Notes under the pieces: model-generated
Databases searched by the model: none
Told to the model about the DNA's origin: nothing
The model's input: only the letters and a program-made list of their open reading frames with translations
Program-made: the position numbers and the translations under genes
Shown here: in pieces, positions 1 to 11,249 of the stretch
How positions within the stretch are numbered: position 1 is the stretch's first letter
Layout: each line of letters opens with the position of its first letter
Source of the DNA: Acanthococcus lagerstroemiae
Lineage: Eukaryota > Arthropoda > Insecta > Hemiptera > Eriococcidae
Length of the DNA: 64,000 bases
Direction of reading: 5' to 3'
NCBI GenBank assembly: GCA_031841125.1
Contig: CM063110.1
Coordinates: 51,807,946 to 51,871,945, forward strand

Positions 1-3000
1 GACGTCAGAGCGAGAAGTTGGCGCTGCGGACGGACGGACGCGCGTACATTTACGTGCGATACTACAAGAGTTGACGTTTGCCAAAACTCGTGGGAAAAGG
101 TCAGAGAAATTGGCTTTGAAAAAATTCTCGTCATTAATTGTAAATATGTATACATTTGTTACTCGTGTGTACATGAGGAAGTCTATCGCGATTACGTATT
201 GCAACGGTTAATCTTCCGAGAACACCAAAATTACGTACGTTAACTGAAATTTGATTGGGCCATAACAATCCAAAATGAATGACCTTCAGCCTGTCACGTG
301 ATGTAGCATGGCGAACCGAATTTGCATATATTTGAAATTGGAAGCAATTTTAATGAATGCAGCTACATTTATAGGTTTGCTGTGCCAGTAGTAGGCGCGC
401 ACACGTCAAACCTGATTTCAACGTATGTGCACCTGCAATGGAATTTTTTGAAATTCTCTGAAAATTATGAAACAAATGCAGAAATTTTCGACTGTATCCT
501 TGTTGAAAGTCACTCTGTGGACGATTGAAATCGTGCCCGAAAGTTAGTGAACAGGTTTCATCTTACACCCCCTGCCCCCGTTGTAAACGTCATAACGAGC
601 AGAGGAACTGTTATAATAATCGAGGTGAGTCGAGTCCCAGTTCTCAAAGTCGCAGAACACGTTGCACCAGTATCTGAAGGATTGCTGTATTGTGTGTGTC
701 TCGTGAGTCGCTTACTTAACGTTGTGAGACACGTGGCTGGTGACAATTCACGTGCGCGTACGTCTTGAGCATAGAAAAAAAGATATTCTAGAGCGAAAAC
801 TGTGAGGCAAGTAATGGCAGACTACCCTTGATACCCTGCCTAGTTAGCTGTACGCCCATACACGATCGCCATACATATGACACAAAAAGAAGATACTTGC
901 TGAGTTCTGACAACAATAATTCATAGATTTAATTTAGTCACCGACCTTGGAACGGGAGTTACAGAGTATCATTTGTAGCCATTCATCATTTGTACCCCTC
1001 TTTCCAAAGAAATGGAAAACAGTGATGAAAAATATTTGAAAAAGTTGAAAAATTATGTAGCTACTTGATGAAAAAGTGCTAAGAAAACCATTTTCTTTAC
1101 TTCAATTTACAATTTTTGTATCACCTCCCTCGTTCACCGTAAGAAACTTGAATGCCATTGCTGACAATGGACGCATTTTCGCGTGTTCGTATTTTTCTGT
1201 TCAGAAGTATTAGACTACTTTAACTTCTTCAACACTGTGCTGAGGATGTTTCAGAGGTGTGCTAAATAAGCTTTACATCAGAGCTAGAATGCGAGAGTGT
1301 CTTCGCCAAACGCAGTAAAAGGAAAGAACTTGGAGATATCATGATGAATGGGCTTTTTAAACCTGAATTTATGTGGGTAGAAGTGAGTAGTTCGGTAATA
1401 TTAGATCGGCTTTTCAATAGGTTTCGGATGAAGGGATATCGCGAACTTACATTTGCTAGTTCTAAATCGAGCGTGCGGCGAACTCTTGGCTTCCTACTCC
1501 TGTTACCCACCAAAATGATACCAAATTCTGGTGTAGCCAGTTTCTTGCCTTGAACGCGAATCAGTCAATCAAGACCTTTACTGTACAAACAGATAATTTA
1601 TAAATACATATTCGATTCTACATTATTTGCTAGTTCTTCGATCAAATCACATACAGCGAGACGAACAGAGTATTTGTTTTGTAAAAACCCTAAAAAGTAG
1701 TCTTCTCGCTCTCCCCCTATTCGGGCCCATTCGTTCGAAAGGGTCGAGAATGACAGCGAAGAGATATGCCACCCCTTCGAAAACCTCTCATTTTCGGTGT
1801 TGACACTGTAGTCGGAACTTCTCCGTACAAGGTTACTGCAGCTCGGGTTGTAGTGCAGAGAGGAGGTCAGTTTGTATGCTATTTTTCGTTTAAGCTTCTT
1901 CTCTGCTCTCCGCCGTAGCAACAGCTTAACTGGCTGCCTCAGTCTTGGGCCAGATCTAGTGTTGACCCTCGGAAAACCGAATGCCTGTTTTGATGGATTA
2001 CTTCGTATCTGCACTTGCAGATACGAGTATTACCTGATACAGCTACCTAACATGTACTTATTCCATATGAGAGTAGTGAATCCTTGTATTTACAGTGCAG
2101 TTAAATTACATACACAAAAGATATCCGAAGTGCTGAAGAGGGTTGGAAGGTTTGTGGAGTGAACATGTCAGCAGGGTATTTTCAAAAAACTCAATGATAT
2201 TGGAGATGATAGTGGTATGTGAAGTTTTAAAGAAGTTGACGTGGTCACCCTTCCTGTGCCATTTCCCCTGAAGGAATTACCAAGTCGTTAGAAGGGGAAT
2301 TTCTTATTGATCTCGAAGGGATGGTTCAGCTCCTGTAGAACCTCAGAATCCCTCAGTCTACTTCTTCCTCTCTCGAAAAAGCGAATTCGAGTTTTGAACC
2401 TGTTCACGAATCATATTGATTTAAAAGTGAATTGTAATTCGGGGGCTGCCTCCTTCCTCCTATGAAGAACGTCACTCTGTTAGCTCCTGTACTAGCCTTA
2501 CTTCCACTTGCAGGCTCATGGGCAATTGGGGAGGGGCTAAGAATTGTACTAGGTTTGACTAGTTAGATTCTGAAAATTCACACCTTTAATCGGCCGGATA
2601 CGTAGTTGGCGGTACTGCACTCTTTTTCTGTGACGGTAGAACAGATCTGATTAGAAATACTCACCGACTACATGTTTCAGAACCGTGGTACCAGTTTTTA
2701 TTTTGTATTTTTCCTTCTCATTTCGGGCATTTTTGCATTTATTTATATTAATTAATTTGGTTTTCAGTTTTAATTTCCTTTCAAACCTACGAAAAACTAG
2801 CAAAAACAAGGAATAAATGCAGACGATCAAACGGCGAAAAACATTTTAATGCAAGAATGTGATAAGAGTGACCATGGAAACTCATATTTTGATAGTTTTA
2901 TCTACCTCTTGATCTTAATTTATAATTCATCGCTGTGTAGCTGCTGGGTGTTGTACCTTCTTTACTCGTGTCACTTTAAACAAGTTTTCTAACCATGTGT

Positions 3001-3240
3001 GAAGATCACTTTGAACGTTGAGGTTGAAAAAAATTCAGGAAATTCCTTACTGCGAAATTGTAATTTTGAAGGTCCGCTAGGGCTGAACTGAAAGAGAGAG
3101 GTCAGCTAATGTACAGATTGCCACCACTGAATGAAACATTACTATTCAGCGAAGAAAAGGCTCCCTTGCTAGGATAGTGATTCTCTGTTTCTCAAGTTCA
3201 TTCGGCTGCGATTAAAGTCACTGTTGAACCCAGAAGTGGA
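1..3240. other. Unique non-coding DNA, no gene recognised
   Basis: I see no gene, RNA gene or transposon that I can support here. The longest open frame is 138 codons on the minus strand (2014 to 1598) and resembles no family I know. Base composition is mixed, with an AT-rich stretch around 2690-2830. Confidence 0.5.
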
Positions 3241-3399
3241 AGGAATTTCGAAATTACGTATCCTCATTTTTCAGAGCGCATTCAAAAGAGGTTATGCCGA
3301 AAATATTTTCGTTTGCTTCGCTCGCATTCATAACCGAAAAGTGGGGTCTTCCAGCTTTTAAACTTCCTTCAGTTTCTGGATTCGCGATGGCATAAGAGG

Positions 3400-3735
3400 A
3401 GTCTACTTGCAAAAGTGACATGTTCCAAAATTGACGAAAATGAGTTACACACAAATCTGGATAGAGCATTACGAGCCGCATTGATTGGCGGGGGGAGGGG
3501 GAGAGGGGGGAATTGTTCCATCACTCCTTCAGTGTAAAAGGCACCGTCAAAAACAGAGGTTGGTGGCAAAAGTGACATGTTCCAATGGATCATGTTAGTT
3601 TTGGGAATTAGCTTTGTGTTTGTACGGTTTCAGGCGGGCTGCTTGTTGTGATTGCAGTTGCATCGTGTACAAGGCTCCCACTTCACGATTCTAGAAAAAT
3701 TCCTTCGGTGTCAAAACTGACATGTCCCAACACAA
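3400..3735 (+). repeat. Degenerate short motif repeated about every 150 bp
   Basis: The motif TGACATGTTCCAA, preceded by an A-run, occurs near 3416 and 3572, and as TGACATGTCCCAA near 3719. Spacing is about 156 and 148 bp. The sequence between the motifs is only loosely alike, so this may be a very old tandem duplication. Between the first two lies a purine tract (3489-3511) rich in G. No coding potential is recognised. Confidence 0.35.
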
Positions 3736-4344
3736 AATGTGGTCCCAAATCTCCCTAGGCGGCAGAAGTTCCAAAATTTTTCCAGGAATATGTTTTTAAC
3801 ACCGCCGGTGATGAAACTGAGCAATTTACAGCGAAAATTGGAGATGATGTTTTTTGGGATTCTGTTTTTTGCATTTTCTGAAAAAATGGTTTTTTGAACA
3901 TTTCCTTTCTGACAAGCTTTTGAACGGCGTGCAGAAAGAGATTTTTTTAATTGGGAACTTCAAAGTAGGTACATTCTTTATAGCTTTGATTTGGACTCTT
4001 CCCCCTTAATGTTCTTTTTCTAGTGTCATGTATGTGTCCGGATGTGAGTGGCTGTAGTGATCATATCGCACGGCTGAGTAGACAGAGTATTCGGGATAAT
4101 TTTATCCATTGTTTACCCCAGAGGTTGTTAAATCCGAGTATTCCTTTTCGATGGCCATAAATGTATGCGTACTTGAATCTTCACAGAGCACGTACCTTAC
4201 AACGTTGAATAAGCGAATCACGAAACCCACAACACAGCACCAATCTTTAGATACTAATGGTTTATGTTCCTAAGAACTAGCTGGGTGCTACCCAGCACGC
4301 TGTCTGTCCGATTGGAGCACATCGGCCCAAGTGTAGCCATATGC

Positions 4345-4450
4345 GCCAATTTGAATCCTACCGCGCCCGTGGATGTCGAATCCAAGTACGCGGCGTGTAC
4401 CGCGTAGTTACTTCGGCATCCAAGGGCACGGTTGGTTTCAGAATGGTGTC
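4345..4450. mobile_element. Decayed foldback MITE related to the 11,078-11,246 element
   Basis: The two arms contain GCGCCCGTGGATGTCGAATC and, inverted, GGCATCCAAGGGCACGGTT, around a CG-rich loop with GTACGCGGCGTGTACCGCG. The same motif order forms the middle of the much better preserved palindrome at 11,078-11,246. The outer arms have diverged too far to place the termini. Flanking DNA to about 8,000 contains no gene I recognise. Confidence 0.55.
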
Positions 4451-4459
4451 TCTACACTC

Positions 4460-7400
4460 TGGTTAAGTATTCAGCATGCTGGGATGTTTGCTGCGGAAGA
4501 AACAGGAAACTGTTCACTTGCTTTCCGGGGACTAGGAATCGAGCCCGTGGCGCAAGGGTGGGAGGCGTACACCGTACACTGTGCAACTCAATCACAGAGT
4601 GAGTCGATGCTTCCATTTGATGAAATTCGTTATTCACGCTGCAACGTTTTTTCATTTTGAAATCACTGCTGCTCAATTATTCGTTTCATTTGGCGAGGGA
4701 ATTAAGATTTCTGGGTAGAGAATCAATAAACTTTATGAAAGGGGTGGGGTGAGTTTTCATCATGGCCAGATTTTTCATTGAAAGAGAGAGAAAATTCGCC
4801 CCGACTTCTCAGAGGGAATTGATCTGTCCGGATTTTACAACTTTAAATGTGACTCATATAGGTACTCTCTGAATTGGAGATTATTCTATTCTGTGTCTGA
4901 TGCGCTGTGCACCCTCACTTTGTCAGCATTATCACCCGCGATGATTGTACAGGAAGTTGAGCACTCAGTGAATAGTTTTTCACTGGTGTGATCAACAAAC
5001 AACAACTTTGAATTGCGATTTCCTTTCAAATTGCCAATGAGAGGTCGAGTATTGCCAACTGTATATGGTTAATTGCTGGTTCCTTGGAAACACACATCGC
5101 CCCTGATGGAAACGGGATAATTCCTGTAATTTGAGCGTCCATCGCTGTATGTAGACCATGTATTACATTAATGCTGGAACATGTCTACGACATTATATAA
5201 GCAGATGGGAGAAGTAGCTGGAACCGTAATTACTAGTCTAGCTTTCTGGTGGCTGGTGAACTCGTTGGCGCGGCCGTATTGCCGCACAGCTCCACCGCAA
5301 AGTGAAAATGAAATTAAAAGAGCGCCCTATACTTATAATATTGAGATATTGGCCATCTGGATGTGCAGATGTGTGTATCGACGCTACTGTCCAGCTTTCA
5401 AACGCGTCTGTGTGGTATTGCCGCGAAAATAGCGTATACGTTTATTTAGAAAATGCCAGTTATATTTTCGCTCGTAACTAACGGTACCGTGTGTGTTTTC
5501 TTTTTGCAGGTAATTAGAAGAATTTATGTATTACTCGGCTGTGCGGAGGAAGAGCGTGTAATGACGAAAATTCAAATTTACGAGACGGGCTCTGAACTGT
5601 GTCTTCGAAAGTAAGACCTAACCATCGTATGCATAAGGTTATTAGTGGATTACGCCATCCTGTTGGCTCGTATGCATCTTCTCGAATTTCCGTGCGACCG
5701 TTTTCGATAAAGTGCCTGCACTTTATTGCCGGCTATGTGCACCCTATCTGCGGGCCTGAAAATTGGGTACTAGATAACGTGTAAGTTTTTTTTTTGAAAA
5801 AGAAAACGAAATCGGTTAGTAATGGCTCCCGCTGAACGACCCCGCGTCACGTTGACACTAATTAGCGAACCGAGGAGAAGCACTCACGAAGTAATGAAGA
5901 AGAGAAGCATTACGGATGTGCATTCAGTCATTCGATAATAAGTTACGCCGTGTAATATAATATGTTAGCGCTGAAACGAATGAACTTTGTTGTTATTTTC
6001 TCGTGTGCAACGCGGGGCGATAATTTCCGAGAGTTAATGCTTCCCTCGACACTAACGACCCTGCACGTCGAAGAAGAACAAATTGACGCTGAAACGCGAA
6101 ATCGACGTCGCATAGATGAGGCTGTCGCCGCGCCGCGTCGCGCGACACGACGCGAACGCGAGCCCGCAGACGAGTCGTCGGCGAAACGATCATCGCATTC
6201 CGAAAAGTAGAGGTGGCTCCGGCGGCGGCCTTAGCAACTACGGCTGCTATCTGCGCCCCGTGTTCCTGCGCGCTTGTCGTGTCGTGCACAACTTACCGAA
6301 ATTAGATTACGAGGTTGCACGTGTGTGTTGGTTACCGTGCCACCAGGACTGGGACGGTTGGGCGGGCAGGACGAAGGGGTAAGACTATCTCGCTGTAAGT
6401 TGAAATATTGATAAAGCCAAAGACGACCAGTTTGCTTATAGCCGTACACCGAACGATGTATTTATGCCCTTACGCTAGTCACAATTAAGTTTTAGTTATG
6501 TAACGTTACACCCACGTTCCCTATACGTGGTAATTGGAGTTGGGTTCTGCGTATACGTTGCTAATTTATAGCGACTTGGCGATGTTTTTTTTTTTTAGCG
6601 CCGAGGAAAAAACCCATTATCGCTATTTCAACCTGTAGCCTCGTGCGGTATCGTCGATGACCGGTCGTCGTCGCATATTTAGACGGAGGAGAGGGTCTGG
6701 CTGTCTCGGCGGCTCCTCGCGGTTGAGGTCGCCAAATCTATACTCGTCATATGTGGCGAGTATTGGTTGGGTTTCCTCTCCTCGCTGGCGGCTTGTGATC
6801 GCGCCGAGCTCGTACCTGTTGATTCCTGCATACTGGCCGACGTTTTTTCGCTGTATCTGGTCGTTCTCGATTGTTCTCTGTCGTGGTATCGCCGATCAAC
6901 GTGTTAATCATGACTTCACGACTGCCTCCGAGTCGTGTATACCGATGAAGAAAACAGTCGGTAGATTATACACGTAAAGACGTTTACCAACCTGCGTGCG
7001 TATACGTATTTCTCGGCGATACTGCGAAAATTATGATTTATTTTTGAAGAGCTTATTATGGCGAATTAGGCTCGTTGCCTGTATGTAGGTACTTTGGTGG
7101 TGGGCGCGGCAACGGACGCCCGCAGCGATCAACTTATTCTGAAAAAGAACGTTCTTGAACTCACTCGGCGTATGTACGGTTCTTTAAATTATACAGTGTA
7201 CAGCCGTGACTGTCTTAATCTGAGCGGCGACAATCGTGTTATATTGAATGCAAATGTTCATTATCTGCATACGATGCGGTTTTTTCAGTGCGTAAGCTGT
7301 CTCCGCAAGGTCTATATATGCCGTGGTGCGGCTGATTACATTCCGAGTGAAATACACTCACGGCCCGGTCTCTGTTCGGCGTGGCTATAGGTGTTCGGGA

Positions 7401-8005
7401 GTGGTTCGAGCGAGCCATTATTACTCTGGCACTCGTGATGAGATACCCTCGAGTGGTCGCCACGCCGAGTTGATTCGCTGATTCCGACGCAATTGTCTTT
7501 GCGGCGACTGCTGTCAACGTCGACGCGATCGCCGCGAGGGGCACGAGGGTTATGGTCGTTCGAGATCGTTTTAAGACTATAAATGCTTCCGTTTTGCGTT
7601 ATAAAGCTGTTCTGTGGAAGAGAGGTTAGAGTGGCTGGGATTGGAGTATCAAAGTCGACTCTGTTGATAGCCTGTTCACTGCAGTTCACGCAGATCTGGT
7701 TGTCCAACTGTCTGTATAGTTGACAAGCTGAGCAGAAATCAAGCAATCTGCGGCGAATCGAACCAAGGTCAAGCATATGCAGCGAGAATACCTGCCGGTT
7801 TGTCCTTAATTAGAAACTCGTTGGGCGCCGACTATTGTTTCCTCCCACATTCCTAGCCTTGTGAATTTACGGACTCTTGGAGTACGTTCGAAGATAGTCA
7901 CCCTTATAACTATTAGTCGACCAAAGTCAGTTATTTTATTCTCCAGTTCCAACAGTCGCAGTGTATCAGGCTAATCGTGTCTGGTGCATCATCATCCATG
8001 AAGAT
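4460..8005. other. Unique DNA with a CpG-rich block
   Basis: No transposon or recognised gene. From about 5,820 to 7,800 the DNA is rich in CpG (many TCG, CGA and GCG words) and open frames are longer than in the flanks (up to 146 codons, minus strand, 7776 to 7336), but none resembles a known protein. A poly-T run sits at 6585-6597. The block could hold non-coding exons or regulatory DNA; that is inference from composition alone. Confidence 0.4.
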
Positions 8006-8010
8006 CAGTA

Positions 8011-8187
8011 CTACCCGGTTGACGGAAAGTGTCAGGTATCAGTAAAGTGTCGGAATGGGACTCCTGACACTTGCAAAAAGTATATAGCACCTTACATTAT
8101 ATCTGTCAGGATAAAATTATTTTGACATTATTCCCTCATTATTCTCACAGTCTTGCATCATTCTGACATTATCCGTCAACCGGGTAG
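8011..8187. mobile_element. TA-flanked MITE, 177 bp
   Basis: The ends are inverted repeats: CTACCCGGTTGACGGA on the left and TCCGTCAACCGGGTAG on the right, each followed inward by a copy of TGTCA in inverted orientation. TA lies immediately outside both ends (8009-8010 and 8188-8189), as expected for Tc1/mariner-type target duplication. The interior also holds TGTCAGG and TGACATT words in both orientations and has no coding capacity. Confidence 0.85.
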
Positions 8188-8190
8188 TAT

Positions 8191-8360
8191 TATAGTGGGT
8201 CCACACAAGGATGATCAGCATGTTCTGCTTGGATGATCAGCCGAAGATGAATGTAGTGTGGACGTTAAGATGATCAGCTAATTGAAGCTGAGCAGCCACG
8301 ATCAGTTTATTCTAGAAGATTATGGTCAGCTCAGGCTGATCATTCTTGGATCCACTTTTA
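8191..8360. mobile_element. Second short MITE abutting the first
   Basis: The left end reads TATAGTGGGTCCACACAAGG and then ATGATCAG. The right end, read inverted, is TAAAAGTGGATCCAAGAATG followed by ATCAG, so the ends are imperfect inverted repeats. Around the middle (8,255-8,280) a partial internal copy, TAGTGTGGACGTTAAGATGA, occurs. TGATCA is unusually frequent. It begins three bases after the preceding MITE, so one may have inserted at the edge of the other. Confidence 0.55.
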
Positions 8361-8999
8361 GTTCTGTGATAAACCGTTCTTATTTTCTGGTACCATCGCA
8401 ATTCACCAATATTTAACGGTTACTATTACTGTACCTGCTTCGCTTCTTTTCGTGGTCAGTTATCTGAAGGCATATGAGGAGCATTGTCATAGGCGGACTT
8501 TCAGGGGGGCTAGGGGGGCTAAGTCCCTCCCCCCAGAGCTAAAGATGAAAATTAATATAGGCTCAAATGAACCGACGGCGGTGTTTATTCAATTAGTTAA
8601 CCAGTAAACGACGTCTTTTTAAGCATGCGATTTTCACACTTTTGCGTGTTATATTTGGTCTCATAGAGGGTACTACCCAAACCATATCACACATACATAA
8701 GCATACGACTTGAAACGAAATAAGAAATAAACAATACATATTTAAAAACGACAACTTTTTGTACATTTTCGGAAAAAGTACATTATTTCTGATTAGTTTT
8801 CAGAGCACTGTTTGCCATATACTGTCAACATGCCTTTTTCACTCTAGTTTAGATGTATTTCAGTACAAAAGTGGTGACAGTTAGCAAAAGTACCCGTTCT
8901 TGGGCTTACGAGTGTATATTGACTCCCATAAGAAAAACACGGAGCAAAGATCATTATCTTACTACCGGAGGATAAGAAACTTGTTAGAAACCCAAAGTT

Positions 9000-9260
9000 C
9001 ATTACGCCTCGTCCGCCTCACTCCGCGCAACAGCGCTGCTAATATAAGACACGTGTAGTCGCATCATTTCGTCAAAAATGGGTATAATTCGTCATCACCG
9101 TGTGCATAGAAGCCTCACCACCACAGCACCCGCGCCTTCACCGTCAGCACCACCGCTTTCTCATCGCCAGCATCGTCACCAACACACCTCATCAACATAC
9201 TCGTAACACAACAGAATACCCTCAGTTTCCGAGTCTTGCGAAGTAAAGAGTAGTAGGGAA
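9000..9260 (+). repeat. Dispersed repeat, partner of 61,150-61,410
   Basis: A run of about 260 bases containing GTAGTCGCATCAT, GAAGCCTCACCACCAC, AACACACCTCATCAA and GAGTCTTGCGAAG recurs in the same order and strand at 61,150-61,410. It has a CAC/ACC-rich, pyrimidine-biased centre. Here it lies inside a hAT-like element; the second copy has no recognisable hAT ends, so it may be an older independent repeat family. Confidence 0.75.
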
Positions 9261-9282
9261 TAGATAATGGGCGCGTTTTCCA

Positions 9283-9600
9283 GTGGCGTCACAAAGTGAG
9301 TTACTGCATGGTTACTGTTAGCAAAAATACTCGTCCTTGGGCCAACTAACGTATCAACAGATCATTATGTTACTACTGGAGAATAAGAAATTTTTTAGAA
9401 ACCAAAAGTTTATTAGCAAATGCTAAGAACCTTCTGGATTAAAAATATATACCTTTGGTTTCTAACAAATTTCTTGTTCACCGGCAGTAACATAATGATC
9501 ATTGCTCCGTGTGTTTTTCTTATGGGAGTCAATACATTCGTGAGCCCAACGATGGGTACTTTTGCTAACAGTAACTCACTGAGTGATGTCACACGAATTC
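9283..9600. repeat. Foldback unit inside the hAT-like element
   Basis: The left arm carries GTGAGTTACTGCATGGTTAC then TGTTAGCAAAAAT. The right arm carries the inverse, TTTTGCTAACAGTAACTCAC, and between them GATCATTATGTTACTAC pairs with GTAACATAATGATC. A third, direct copy of one arm lies at about 8,868-8,999. The ORF at 9420-9620 is only the right arm read through and is not a gene. Confidence 0.75.
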
Positions 9601-9738
9601 TGCCGATGTCTGAATGCTAATTTGACTGATGTTATGAAATTCAGCTATTTTAGAGTATAGTGTTGGAATCATTCTGGTATGATCATTGCTTTCAGGTAGC
9701 TGCTTCTTGATTAATATTCTTCGTGTCATTATTTTATT

Positions 9739-9990
9739 ATGGACATGCGAAATTATCTCAAAAAGCGTCTAGTTTGGGTGAGAAAAACGCTTCTAGTTCT
9801 ACGTTTCCCAACTGTAATAGTGATACAAATGTTAAAGCAAATACTTCTCATTTGGAGATCGAAATTAGTTCAAAACTTGACGAAAATCAAGATGGTCAAT
9901 CAACTACAATCAAAGCCTTTAGTATGATTTTTGATATAGGTTCTCTGGAGAGTGGACCAAAGCAGCCTCTCTTGCAACAATGTCCATGTA
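9739..9990 (+). pseudogene. ZMYM1/TTF-type hAT transposase, N-terminal relic
   Basis: This is the broken start of a hAT-superfamily transposase of the zinc-finger MYM-type-1-like (TTF) kind. An ATG at 9739 opens a frame starting MDMRNYLKKR, typical of these proteins. It then continues only in the neighbouring frame, with an acidic, Ser/Thr-rich linker followed by the motif DIGSLESGPKQPLL, which matches the family signature DIG-x-x-x-x-GP-x-QP just before the TTF zinc-binding domain. The cysteine and histidine residues of the TTF domain and the DDE/RNase H core are absent: the sequence runs straight into the right terminal inverted repeat. At least one frameshift plus a large deletion makes it non-functional. 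The family assignment is from recognition of the motif, not from a search. Confidence 0.6.
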
Positions 9991-10469
9991 CACTTTCTGG
10001 AATACAGTTGCAAAGTCCGCCTATGACCATTGTAGGTCTTTAATTTGGCATTAAACTGTGATAAATGGCCTCATAAGACATCAGAACTCTGTTATTTTCA
10101 CACTGTCACAGATTTTGACACACTATTATTCACAGTTGGTAAGATATCAGTGTTTTATATCCTGCGACTGTGCGACCTATCCTCTGCACTCAGATGAGAA
10201 TTGTTAGTTATAAGCATTTTGCGGTTTAGTTCAAGCTCAGGTCATGGTTTGTTGGCAACGTTGCAAACACTACGTTGTGTTCTCGTTTTTGTGTTAGGAC
10301 CTTCGGCACTTCAGTCAGTGATTTGTATGTAACTACTGGCTTTCCAGTATAATGTAGACTTCATTTACTGACATAAGAAACGCTGGCATTTTGCGTTATC
10401 ACGAAAGCTATAGTCAGTGATGTAAGTTACTGATAGTCTAAGGAAGATTCTACATCGATGACGCGTGAG

Positions 10470-10555
10470 TGAGTAAATCAAAATCCTGCACTCATGTGAA
10501 GTCAATTCTCATTTGCTGATAAGAGACGAGTCGAATGCTATAGTGTGATCCTATC
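10470..10555 (-). repeat. Single inverted copy of the 124-bp satellite unit
   Basis: Read on the minus strand this stretch contains ACACTATAGCATTCGACTCG and later ACTTCACATGAGTGCAGGA, the same words in the same order as the monomers at 37,700-38,235. A second fragment, GTGCAGGACTCGAGTTTGAA, sits in plus orientation near 10,815. It is an isolated monomer 27 kb from the array. Confidence 0.65.
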
Positions 10556-11077
10556 TTGGAGCTCCAGTACTTGACTCGCGTGAGTTTTGGGCCAGCTCGA
10601 GTAATTTTGCCGCTTGCACAATTCAGTATCAGCCGTTATTGTACACAGCGCTTGGTATAGTCTAATTTTTCAATAGCTTTGGTTCATTCCAATCTTCCGA
10701 GTGATTTTCGATGATTGTGACATCGTGACCTCGCAGCTCGAATAACATACAGTACTCGTTTCATCGTTCCAACATTATTCTCTCGCTAGGAACTGGAGTC
10801 TTGAGGGCGTGCTCGTGCAGGACTCGAGTTTGAATATTATGTGGTAAGTAGATTAACTGGTGCGAAGTATTTAAAGTTCGTATTATCAATCTTATTCTGC
10901 CGAGAACGTCCATCAATGGTGTTCCGTGTTACCGCGAGAAATATGGAAATCTCACAAGATATAACCACGTTCTGCCGTGGTAATAAGCTATGTAAATAGG
11001 CATATTTCAGCAAAGTTATTTCCAAACAATGAATACATGCACTTATTGGAACCTGATATGCGCTAAGGGTGTAGTTA

Positions 11078-11246
11078 GGGCTCTATAGTTTCACCTGGGT
11101 ATACTAAGCCACCATTTTGGTTCATACTGCGCCCGTCGATGCCGAATTGACTACGCGTTACGCTCCGCATAGTCGGATTCGGCATCCACGGGCGCAGTAT
11201 GAACCAAAATGGCGGCTTAGTATACCCAGGTGAAACTATAGAGCCC
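11078..11246. mobile_element. Near-perfect snapback MITE, 169 bp, TA-flanked
   Basis: The left arm begins GGGCTCTATAGTTTCACCTG and continues through GGTATACTAAGCCACCATTT; the right arm is its inverse, ending CAGGTGAAACTATAGAGCCC. The arms are about 80 bp each with only a few mismatches, around a short CG-rich loop. TA flanks both ends (11,076-11,077 and 11,247-11,248). It has no coding capacity. A diverged relative lies at 4,345-4,450. Confidence 0.88.
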
Positions 11247-11249
11247 TAG

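Larger units (their letters stand above)
8488..10025 (+). mobile_element. hAT-like DNA transposon, internally rearranged, 1.54 kb
   Basis: The termini are inverted repeats: CATAGGCGGACTTTCA on the left and TGCAAAGTCCGCCTATG on the right. They are flanked by 8-bp direct repeats AGCATTGT (8480-8487) and ACCATTGT (10026-10033), one mismatch, the hAT target-site length. Near the right end lies the broken start of a ZMYM1/TTF-type hAT transposase. Most of the transposase is missing, and the middle contains a dispersed repeat (9,000-9,260) and a foldback unit (9,283-9,600). The element must have been moved by an enzyme supplied elsewhere, or has decayed since insertion. Confidence 0.8.

Noticed and set aside
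1598..2014. 138-codon open frame on the minus strand
   Set aside because: No known motif; the opposite strand is also open for 96 codons in the same place.
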